Source: Lewinella sp038528965 (GTDB lineage: Bacteria > Bacteroidota > Bacteroidia > Chitinophagales > Saprospiraceae). From it: a DNA stretch of 64,000 nucleotides. Below, piece after piece: positions 54,579 through 62,574 of this stretch. The position numbers and the translations under genes were made by a program. Location: contig JBCBEC010000029.1 in the NCBI GenBank assembly GCA_038528965.1, forward strand, positions 1-64,000, written 5' to 3'. The first letter of the stretch is position 1; each line of letters starts with the position of its first letter. The notes under the pieces are model-generated. The model was not told the origin of the DNA and did not search any database. It worked only from the letters and a program-made list of their open reading frames with translations.

Positions 54579-55667
54579 TCACTTTTGACTTGCTAAAAGA
54601 ATCATCCTCATGATATTCCCCGCCCGGCGATGGCCATATCGGTAGCCATAAGCACTCGACTGCACACTTACCACCAACTGCTCATCCGGTACCACAAACA
54701 GGCGATTACCACCATTGCCTGAGGCGTAGAAAAACTGATAGGTCTTTTCGCCCACGGTAGCCTCGTCCACGTACCACATATAGCCATAGCTACCATTATC
54801 TGGATCGTAGATTTGCTGCTTCGAAAGCTCTGCTACGTAGGCCTTGCTCAAAAGTCGCTCCTCTTGCCAGGTACCTTCGTTCAATACCAATAATCCAATT
54901 TTGGCAAAGTCCAGCGCACCGATATAGAGATTCCCCATGCCGCCGGTGCGGCCTGTAGCGTCGCTGAGCCAGTAGTATTCCTTAATACCAAGCGGCCCAA
55001 ATAAGTTCTTTTCTGCAAACGCTGCCAAGCTCATCCCACTAACTTCTTCAATGATAGCGCCTGTTAAAAGAGCGGCAGCGTCATTGTAGACCCAGCGTTC
55101 TCCACTGGTAAATTTCATCGGTAGATTCAGGATATAGCGTAGCCAATCTCCCTTGGCAATCCACTGCCCCGCATTACCGGGCGATTCCCAATCATCCGTA
55201 TCCGCATCCATACCGGTAGACATGGTAAGCAAATGTTTGATTTTGATATTGCGGTGCGCCTCAGTGGCCCGATAGCTATATTTCTCTGGAGGGAAAAAGG
55301 AATAAACGGATTCATCTACACTTTTGACCAAGCCCTGATGAATGGCGATGCCCATCAGCACAGCGGTTATGCTTTTACCCGCGGAACGGATATCGTGGAT
55401 GTTGCCGCGCCAGAAGGTATTGTAGTATTCCTCCACCACTAGCTTTCCATCTTTGATCACCACCACTCCCCGAAGATCGGTAGAGGGTTCGGCATCCACC
55501 ATCCACAAGGAAGCCTGGATCGCATCACCATCGAGCCCCACCGACGCTGGGTCGGCAGTTGGTAAGTCAGGTAGCGGAGGACGGAGGGGGTCGCTATTAT
55601 CGGTTTGAGCAAATAAGAATTGACTGAATAATAGGATAGCAACAAAAAAGAGTGAAGAAATCTTCAT
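54579..55667 (-). CDS. Serine hydrolase of the beta-lactamase/penicillin-binding (class C-like) family
   Basis: 362 residues with a signal peptide (LFFVAILLFSQFLFAQ). The catalytic tetrad motif S-A-G-K at residues 95-98 gives the nucleophile Ser95 and base Lys98; VYND at 193-196 holds the position of the YxN motif. Length and order match PF00144 esterases and low-affinity PBP-like enzymes. In Bacteroidota such exported enzymes mostly act on small esters or peptidoglycan-related amides; beta-lactam hydrolysis cannot be assumed. The promoter lies in the divergent region 55668-55978. Confidence 0.85.
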   Translation of the reverse strand: MKISSLFFVAILLFSQFLFAQTDNSDPLRPPLPDLPTADPASVGLDGDAIQASLWMVDAEPSTDLRGVVVIKDGKLVVEEYYNTFWRGNIHDIRSAGKSITAVLMGIAIHQGLVKSVDESVYSFFPPEKYSYRATEAHRNIKIKHLLTMSTGMDADTDDWESPGNAGQWIAKGDWLRYILNLPMKFTSGERWVYNDAAALLTGAIIEEVSGMSLAAFAEKNLFGPLGIKEYYWLSDATGRTGGMGNLYIGALDFAKIGLLVLNEGTWQEERLLSKAYVAELSKQQIYDPDNGSYGYMWYVDEATVGEKTYQFFYASGNGGNRLFVVPDEQLVVSVQSSAYGYRYGHRRAGNIMRMILLASQK

Positions 55668-55978
55668 GTGGGGTTGAGCTTAAAGGAGTGTTTTCGCACA
55701 GTAATTTATCCGCGCTTTATCCTTTACGCAAAATTTACTGGTAATATTTCATTCGAATTACCTTTCGTCCACTTTCTTTCCTGCTTCATTGGCAAAGAGG
55801 TTGTTATTCATCGGTACGATGTTCTGTCAGTTACTATTTGTTCCAACTTAGAGGAGATACCAGTCCTACAAGTCTCACCGTGAGTTGGAATCATAATAAC
55901 CGTAAAGTATTGACAAGACCAAAGTCAAGCACCACAAAGTCATTATATTGAGGCTTTGAGGACAGCAATAAGATTAGT
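55668..55978. other. Divergent promoter region (serine hydrolase / BNR propeller)
   Basis: About 311 bp between divergent start codons. I see no convincing gene, repeat or strong palindrome. A 71-codon plus frame at 55668-55883 has no features of a real protein. Confidence 0.5.
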
Positions 55979-58900
55979 ATGAAACTCCGTTACCTTATCC
56001 TTTGCCTAAGCTTACTACCCTTAGGAGTACAAGCCCAATCCAGTAGTTCTACCTCGAATAGTGCTGCAACCTATTTTGAAGCACTGAAATGGCGCAACAT
56101 TGGCCCCTTTCGTGGTGGCCGGTCAGTTTCCGCTTGCGGCGTTATTGGTGATCCCGCAACCTACTACATGAGTACAACCGGTGGCGGGCTATGGAAGACA
56201 ATCGATGCCGGACAGCGCTGGCAGAATATTTCTGATGGCTTTTTCAAAACGGGCTCGGTGGGTGCCGTTGCGGTAGCAGATAGTGATCCCAGTATCGTAT
56301 ATGTGGGTATGGGCGAACATGCTCCTCGCGGCGTGATGACTACCTATGGCGATGGCGTTTATAAGTCTATGGATGCCGGAAAAACCTGGCAACACCTTGG
56401 CCTAGAGCTGACACGCCACATTGCCAATGTGCGCATTCATCCTACCAATCCGGATATCGTTTATGTAGCAGCACAAGGAGCATTGCACGGGCCTAGTGCA
56501 GAACGGGGCGTATACAAAAGCATAGACGGTGGACAAACTTGGGAAAAGGTACTCTACGTAGATGAAGATACCGGTTGTGCGCACTTGATTATGGATCCCA
56601 GTAATCCACGCATCCTCTACGCCGCCATGTGGGAACACCGCCGTCTACCCTGGCAAGTCATCAGTGGTGGCCCCGGCAGTGGCATCTATAAATCAGTGGA
56701 TAGCGGCAAGACCTGGACTCGACTGGAAAAGGGCCTACCGCAAGAGTTGGGTAAAATGAGCCTGGCGGTAAGTGCAGCCAACCCAGAAAAAATCTACGCA
56801 CTCATCGAGAGTGATAGTGAGAAAGAACAAGGTGGATTGTTTGTGTCCGGAAACGCGGGAGCTTCCTGGAGCCGCGTCAGCAAAGACCACCGCCTGGTAC
56901 AACGGGCTTGGTATTACACCGAGGTTTTTGCTGACCCTCAAAACGAAAACACCGTCTACGTACTCAATTCTCCGGTGCTCAAGTCAACCGACGGTGGGAA
57001 ATCCTGGCAGCGTATGGGCCGCACTCACAGCGACCAGCACGATTTGTGGATCAATCCGCATAACTCCAATAATATGGTGGTGGCCAATGACGGTGGCGCC
57101 GGCATCAGCTTTGACGGAGGTGCGCACTGGTCTAGCCAGGACAATATGCCTACGGGGCAGTTCTACCGCCTGAACGTAGATAATCATGTTCCCTACCGCA
57201 TTTATGCTGGGCAGCAAGACAATAGTTCGGTGCGCATTGCCAGTCGCAATTTGAGTGGTGGTGGCATCACGGAACGCAACTGGACTTACTCAGCAGGAGG
57301 AGAAAGCGCCTTCCTGGCCTTTGATCCGGATAATCCGCGCTATGTATTGGGTGGTAGTTACCAAGGTACATTGGAAGCATTGGACAGTAAGACCGGTGAG
57401 GGACGTCGTATCATGGCCTCTCCCGAACAGTATTTGGCCCGGGAAGCGAAGGATATGCGTTATCGCTTCAATTGGAATGCCCCCGTTATTTGGTCCCAAC
57501 ACGAACCCAATACGTTCTACCACGCCGCTCAGGTGCTGCTTAAGACCCAGGACATGGGCAAGAGTTGGACGGAAGTATCACCAGATCTTACGCGCAACGA
57601 AAAGGAAAAACAAGGCAAAGGCGGGGCGCCCTACACCAACGAAGGAGCAGGTGGTGAAAATTACGGCACCATTAGCTACGTAATGGAATCGCCCCACGAG
57701 GCAGGAGTAATCTGGACGGGAAGTGACGATGGACTGGTGCATCTGACGAAAAACAATGGGGAGAGCTGGAGTAATGTTACACCCAAGGGTCTGGAAGAAT
57801 GCCTGATTAATGCCATTGAGGTTTCCCCGCACGATCCTGGTACCGCCTACATTGCCACAACACGCTATAAATTCAATGACTTTAGTCCTGGCTTTTACAA
57901 GACTACCAACTACGGACAAAGCTGGACCAAAATCAACCAGGGTATTCCAGAAGGTGCTTACAGCAGAGTGGTACGAGAAGACCCGGTTCGTAAAGATCTG
58001 TTAGTGGCGGGTACCGAATTGGGTATCTATCTGTCGTTTGACGGTGGAAACAATTGGGAGCCGTTCCAACTGAACCTCCCCAACACTCCCGTCACTGATC
58101 TACTGCTCAAGCACGATGATATCATAGTAGCCACCCAAGGCCGAGCGTTCTGGATTTTAGATGATTTAGAATTGGTTCGCCAGTACGAAGGCCCTAAGAA
58201 TGCACTCCATCTCTACGAGCCGCAAGATGCTATGCGTATTTCCGCTGGTAGCCCAATGAATGGTGATATCAGCAATTTCACTGGCATGAGCGGTAGTGGT
58301 GTAAACCCCGCCAGTGGTATGGTCATCTACTACGAGCTGCCTGCTGATGTAGCGGGTAAAACACTAGAGCTACAAATCATGGATGGCTATGGCGGTATTC
58401 ACCGGGTATTTAGCTCCCAAGCGGATACTAATTTCGTGAGTTATGCTGGGGGTCCATCCTCAGAGCCAGTGCTTTCCTGCAAACCTGGACTTAATCGCTT
58501 TGTCTGGGATTTGCGCTATCACACGCTAACTGGTGTACCTAAGGCTTATATCGAAGGTAGCTTCCGTGGTGCCCGTTTTACGCCTACTACTTCTGGCCCG
58601 TTAGCCCTCAATCTTAAGCTTGGAGAGGAAGAAAAATATTACTACGGGGCCAACATTCTCTCCCATCCCAAAATGGAATTCACCTATGAGGAATACGACG
58701 AACAAACGCGATTTCTAACTAGCGTAAGTGATCGAATCGATAAGATGCACGAAAACGTCAATCAGCTTCAGAGGGTTTTGGCCCAACTAGCTAGAGCGAA
58801 AGGACAATTGAAGTCTCAACATACCGAAGTTCACACCGCCTGTGAGCAACTTGCCAAGGACATTCAAGCTTGGGATGCTCAGATCGTACAACGCAAATCG

Positions 58901-59134
58901 CAGGCCTACGATGATGTCATCAACTTCCCGAATGGTCTGAGCGCTGAATACTTCTTTTTAAAAGGACAGGCCGACAGTCAGATTCCCAACATCACCCAGC
59001 CTATGCGCGAGCGCTTGGAGGAGTTGGATGCATTGTGGGAACCGATACAAAAGGAGTTTCAGCAGATTTGGGAGGAAGATATCCCGGCCTTGGAGCAGCG
59101 CTTGCGTGATGCGGGGGTAGGGATATTGCGGTAG
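55979..59134 (+). CDS. Exported sortilin/VPS10-like BNR-repeat propeller protein
   Basis: 1051 residues with a signal peptide ending GVQAQ. The first part (about 35-700) is a row of sialidase/Asp-box-type repeats: MSTTGGGLWKTIDAGQRW, VYKSMDAGKTW, VYKSIDGGQTW, IYKSVDSGKTW, WTGSDDGLVHLTKNNGESW, typical of sortilin-like ten-bladed propellers. The family opening WRNIGPFRGGRS is conserved. The middle has a beta-sandwich-like region and the end (about 900-1051) is helical and probably coiled (INQLQRVLAQLARAKGQLKSQ-like, in shorter blocks). Family members are often annotated glycosyl hydrolases; no catalytic residues could be assigned, so binding rather than catalysis is possible. No T9SS tail is present. 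Confidence 0.8.
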   Translation: MKLRYLILCLSLLPLGVQAQSSSSTSNSAATYFEALKWRNIGPFRGGRSVSACGVIGDPATYYMSTTGGGLWKTIDAGQRWQNISDGFFKTGSVGAVAVADSDPSIVYVGMGEHAPRGVMTTYGDGVYKSMDAGKTWQHLGLELTRHIANVRIHPTNPDIVYVAAQGALHGPSAERGVYKSIDGGQTWEKVLYVDEDTGCAHLIMDPSNPRILYAAMWEHRRLPWQVISGGPGSGIYKSVDSGKTWTRLEKGLPQELGKMSLAVSAANPEKIYALIESDSEKEQGGLFVSGNAGASWSRVSKDHRLVQRAWYYTEVFADPQNENTVYVLNSPVLKSTDGGKSWQRMGRTHSDQHDLWINPHNSNNMVVANDGGAGISFDGGAHWSSQDNMPTGQFYRLNVDNHVPYRIYAGQQDNSSVRIASRNLSGGGITERNWTYSAGGESAFLAFDPDNPRYVLGGSYQGTLEALDSKTGEGRRIMASPEQYLAREAKDMRYRFNWNAPVIWSQHEPNTFYHAAQVLLKTQDMGKSWTEVSPDLTRNEKEKQGKGGAPYTNEGAGGENYGTISYVMESPHEAGVIWTGSDDGLVHLTKNNGESWSNVTPKGLEECLINAIEVSPHDPGTAYIATTRYKFNDFSPGFYKTTNYGQSWTKINQGIPEGAYSRVVREDPVRKDLLVAGTELGIYLSFDGGNNWEPFQLNLPNTPVTDLLLKHDDIIVATQGRAFWILDDLELVRQYEGPKNALHLYEPQDAMRISAGSPMNGDISNFTGMSGSGVNPASGMVIYYELPADVAGKTLELQIMDGYGGIHRVFSSQADTNFVSYAGGPSSEPVLSCKPGLNRFVWDLRYHTLTGVPKAYIEGSFRGARFTPTTSGPLALNLKLGEEEKYYYGANILSHPKMEFTYEEYDEQTRFLTSVSDRIDKMHENVNQLQRVLAQLARAKGQLKSQHTEVHTACEQLAKDIQAWDAQIVQRKSQAYDDVINFPNGLSAEYFFLKGQADSQIPNITQPMRERLEELDALWEPIQKEFQQIWEEDIPALEQRLRDAGVGILR

Positions 59135-59247
59135 GATACAGGACGGAGCCAGTTTCAATTTTTGACACCCGGGCTGATAGGCCTTGCGCTATCACTGCGA
59201 TTGATCGATATTATGGAGTATTTAGATCAAATAATATCGACGCGCTC

Positions 59248-59859
59248 ATGCCAAACCTACACAACAACCGACGCCGGGTTGAAAATATTTGCATGCTCCA
59301 CTGGGGCTATGCCTGGAAGGGTCACTACTTTGTAACTGTAAATACCAACAGTCGTATCCCCTATTTTGGTGAAATCCAGGATGCTCAAATGCACCTCAGT
59401 GACATTGGTAAAATTCTAGACCGGGAATGGCTGGCTAGCCCAGGCATAAGGCCAGACATGAATATTCAGCTGGGAGAATTTGTGATCATGCCTAACCATT
59501 TTCATGGTATCATTTCCATTGGGTGGAATCGGTATAATGGATTTGATGATACAGATCATGACAATTTGGACATAGGGACGCATTGCAATGCGTCCCCACA
59601 GCAAGAAAGCCCCCCACAGCAGTCCATGACCCGGCAAAACAAATTCGGCCCCCAATCCAAAAACCTGGCGGCCATTATCCGTGGATTAAAAGGCAGCGTT
59701 ACCAAACAGGCCCGACAAATCAATCCTGACTTTGCGTGGCAGTCTCGATTTCATGACCACGTAATTCGCAATCAGAAAGCATACGATAATGTTAGTAGGT
59801 ATATTCGTAATAATCCCATTGAATGGTGGAATAAGAAGGCCAATAGATTTAATGAATGA
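59248..59859 (+). CDS. REP-associated tyrosine transposase (RAYT, IS200-like Y1 family)
   Basis: 203 residues. The HUH motif is MPNHFHGIISI near residues 76-86, and the catalytic tyrosine is probably in YDNVSRYIRNNPIEW near the C-terminus. WKGHYFVTVNT near the N-terminus and QSRFHDHVIR complete the family signature. These single-copy transposases act on REP-type palindromes, cutting and joining single-stranded DNA. A perfect 22-bp palindrome lies inside the gene in a linker (see 59575). No flanking IS ends were seen. Divergent family members are normally domesticated or associated with dispersed palindromes. Confidence 0.85.
   Translation: MPNLHNNRRRVENICMLHWGYAWKGHYFVTVNTNSRIPYFGEIQDAQMHLSDIGKILDREWLASPGIRPDMNIQLGEFVIMPNHFHGIISIGWNRYNGFDDTDHDNLDIGTHCNASPQQESPPQQSMTRQNKFGPQSKNLAAIIRGLKGSVTKQARQINPDFAWQSRFHDHVIRNQKAYDNVSRYIRNNPIEWWNKKANRFNE
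59575..59596. repeat. 22-bp perfect palindrome inside the RAYT gene
   Basis: The left half GGGACGCATTG is followed directly by its exact reverse complement CAATGCGTCCC. It encodes GTHCNASP in the linker between the HUH motif and the C-terminal part. The same unit style (GGGACGCATTG palindrome) is known around RAYT genes in several phyla, where it is a substrate candidate. Confidence 0.75.
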
Positions 59860-60013
59860 ACCTATGTGTCCCTCTATTAATAGTAGGCCATTTGCCACCG
59901 AAATATTATCTTGTCTTAGCGTTTATCTGAATCGAACGTAATACCACAAAACATACACCACCAATACAACCATTACCGTAGCCATTTTTAGCTCTCTATA
60001 CAACAAACAAAAC

Positions 60014-61279
60014 ATGCGCTTTCTACTCTTACTCGCCACTTTGCTGGCTATTCATTCTTTGGAATTATACGGCCAAGGAAAAAAACAAGTCACTTGGAAA
60101 ACCGTCGACGGTGAAATCCAAAATGGGTTCGTAACAATTTTCCCCAGGGTCCTGAAAGATCAGGATGAGCTACTCCTTTACCAATTCGTTGATGATGATC
60201 AAGGTCGACTGCGAACACAAGAAAATTTAGTCCTTGACGGTGATATGGAGTGGCTCTACAATCAGGGTGATACCGTTTTAGTACGCCACGTTCATAATGA
60301 TCGAAGTGTCTTGATGCAGCTTCTGTACCAGGGAACCATACAACTGTATCGGGTGGTTCAGCCTTTTCCAAATGATCAGTATTATTTGGTTCGGGATGGG
60401 AAATGGTACCGCATTGAAAACACTAACCCAAGAGCAGCTGCCTATGGGGTGCTTCGACAGAATTGCGGTAGCTTGAAATTTCCCAGTAAAGTGAGGAGCG
60501 ATTGGGATGCCTCAGAATTGGCTCGACAGTTAAACACCTGCCTGGCAGCAAAAAAGCACTACCCGCTAAGGCGTGTGGAGTACAGCCGAAATAGAATTGG
60601 TATTAGCTATGACCTGACGGCTGCCGAACACGTTGATCGAGCGATCAATGGCGGTCTTGGACTACAACACTATTGTGGAGGCTGTAATCGGCCCATCATT
60701 GATCGCATCCAGCCCTACTACCAAAGATACTTTGCCATACAGTACGAGCGGCAAGCTTTCCGTTTCCGCCCTTCTTGGTCATATCAACTGGGATTCTCTT
60801 TCCTCTCGGCAAATCAGCAATTGCCCAGTACACTGTCCAGGTATCAGGGCCAAGTACCCGTCGTAGAAGATGTGAGCATTCACGCCCTGTACTTCAGGCC
60901 AGGAGTCAGCTATAACACTTCCTTCCAGCGCCGGTTTCGATTCTTTATTGGAATAGGAGGGATCATTGGTATTCCACTCTACGCCCGCCGCTCGATCCAA
61001 CTTACCGATCGCGATAATACCGTTCCGGAATTGCCCATATCCGAGCGTTATCGTGAGATACTACGGATAGAACGGGGCATTTATGGACATTGGGGATTCC
61101 AGTTCAAACTTTCGCCTCAATTTGATTTGGGAATTCGCCATCGTCTGGATGTTCAGATTCATCACTGGCGCTATTATGATACCCCCGGCATCCTCTATTC
61201 TAAGGTATTTCCCTACAGTACGATTCTGGCAACGGACTACCAAAGTCAATTTCAGCTACGCTTTATGTACCGCTGGTAG
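60014..61279 (+). CDS. Exported protein of unknown function, first of a tandem paralogous pair
   Basis: 421 residues with a signal peptide (MRFLLLLATLLAIHSLELYGQG). It opens with KQVTWKTVDGEIQNGFVTIF and later has YRIENTNPRAAAYGVLRQNCGSLK and CLAAKKHYPLRR. The C-terminal half has amphipathic strands ending LRFMYRW, as in an outer-membrane barrel. The neighbouring gene at 61327 shares the same opening and internal motifs, so both arose by tandem duplication. I do not recognise a family; the first half may be a soluble domain and the second a small barrel. Confidence 0.7.
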   Translation: MRFLLLLATLLAIHSLELYGQGKKQVTWKTVDGEIQNGFVTIFPRVLKDQDELLLYQFVDDDQGRLRTQENLVLDGDMEWLYNQGDTVLVRHVHNDRSVLMQLLYQGTIQLYRVVQPFPNDQYYLVRDGKWYRIENTNPRAAAYGVLRQNCGSLKFPSKVRSDWDASELARQLNTCLAAKKHYPLRRVEYSRNRIGISYDLTAAEHVDRAINGGLGLQHYCGGCNRPIIDRIQPYYQRYFAIQYERQAFRFRPSWSYQLGFSFLSANQQLPSTLSRYQGQVPVVEDVSIHALYFRPGVSYNTSFQRRFRFFIGIGGIIGIPLYARRSIQLTDRDNTVPELPISERYREILRIERGIYGHWGFQFKLSPQFDLGIRHRLDVQIHHWRYYDTPGILYSKVFPYSTILATDYQSQFQLRFMYRW

Positions 61280-61326
61280 TACTACCGCAAATAGTCCACT
61301 TAATCACTACACTATCCACCAGAAAA

Positions 61327-62571
61327 ATGCGCATTCTAACTTTATTAGCAGCTATTTTCCTTATTAATACTTTATCCCTCTTTGGTCAGGAACGCCTTGA
61401 GGTGCAATGGCAAACAATAGATGGCAAATTAGATACAGGCCACCTGAACATCTATCAGATTCGTTCGGCAAAAGACTTTCGCATTATAAAATTTCTCGGG
61501 CGTGGTAAAGATCTAGAAAAGGAAATCTTTCACCCAGGCGAGCAACTGCAATGGGCGGTTCATGGACAGGACACCATCATTACAACTCATTTCCATTGGG
61601 GAAAAACCTACTATTGCAAGCAACTGTATACGGGAGAAGTCAAACTATACCAAGCCCTTAGTAAGCAAAATATCAGACTGTTTTTTCTGGTGAGAAATAA
61701 TATCTGGTATCGCATCCAAAATGCTAATCCCCGGGAAGCCGCCTACAAAGCACTGCGACAAAATTGTCAAAAATTAAGGCCTCCAAAGCGCCTTCGCGAT
61801 CCGGTCGATGCGATAGAGCTATGCCGACAAATAAACGAATGCCTAGGAGTGGATGACCATCGAGCTTACATAAGGCTATGGGCCGCACGTCACGAGTTGG
61901 GGATTAATATGGACTTTTTGGCAAATTCCTCACAAAATGGCGCCCCCTTCAATAGCTACATTAACGGAACACAATGGGCTAAGTATGGCATCACTTCAAA
62001 CCTCTCGACCAGACAGCGGGCGCTGAGTTTCTCTTACAATCGCCGACTTTTCCGCTACTACCCCAATCTAGTAGCCCAATTAAACGGATCATTCATCAGT
62101 TTCCGTACCGAAGGAGAATCTACTGTCAGGAATTTCCCAAGTTTGTTTATTCCAGCTATTGAGAAACTAGGTTTTTCTGTCTTCTACCTTAACCCTGGTA
62201 TTTTATTCCGAACTGGCTACCGCCGACAATTCCAGTTGGAGATCGGGGGAGGAGCATGCTTCGCCATACCCTTATACACCTACCGGCGTATTGAGCAAAG
62301 CGATCCCGATCAAACGGTGCCGAGTGCACCCACTGTACAAGAAAGTCGCAATTTGCTCAGCACTCGACCAGGCTACTATCTGACGGGAGGCTTCAACATT
62401 AATTTGGGACGAGGAATTGCTATGGGTTCACGTGTACGAAGCTACCGCTTTGAGCAACAAAGCCCATATGTTTTAGGGACTCCTTTACTATATTCCAATC
62501 TGTTCCCCAGGGGGGCACTGGCCCCATATGAATGGCTGGAATGGCAAATTCAGCTACGGTATAGCTGGTAG
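61327..62571 (+). CDS. Exported protein of unknown function, second of a tandem paralogous pair
   Basis: 414 residues with a signal peptide (MRILTLLAAIFLINTLSLFGQ). It starts 47 bp after the preceding paralogue and shares VQWQTIDGKLDTGHLNIY with that gene's VTWKTVDGEIQNGFVTIF, plus WYRIQNANPREAAYKALRQNC and CLGVDDHRAYIRL. The ending LQIQLRYSW parallels LRFMYRW. Overall identity is moderate, with the central soluble part the most diverged. Probably in one transcript with its twin. Convergent with the tex gene, separated by 3 bp. Confidence 0.7.
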   Translation: MRILTLLAAIFLINTLSLFGQERLEVQWQTIDGKLDTGHLNIYQIRSAKDFRIIKFLGRGKDLEKEIFHPGEQLQWAVHGQDTIITTHFHWGKTYYCKQLYTGEVKLYQALSKQNIRLFFLVRNNIWYRIQNANPREAAYKALRQNCQKLRPPKRLRDPVDAIELCRQINECLGVDDHRAYIRLWAARHELGINMDFLANSSQNGAPFNSYINGTQWAKYGITSNLSTRQRALSFSYNRRLFRYYPNLVAQLNGSFISFRTEGESTVRNFPSLFIPAIEKLGFSVFYLNPGILFRTGYRRQFQLEIGGGACFAIPLYTYRRIEQSDPDQTVPSAPTVQESRNLLSTRPGYYLTGGFNINLGRGIAMGSRVRSYRFEQQSPYVLGTPLLYSNLFPRGALAPYEWLEWQIQLRYSW

Positions 62572-62574
62572 CAT

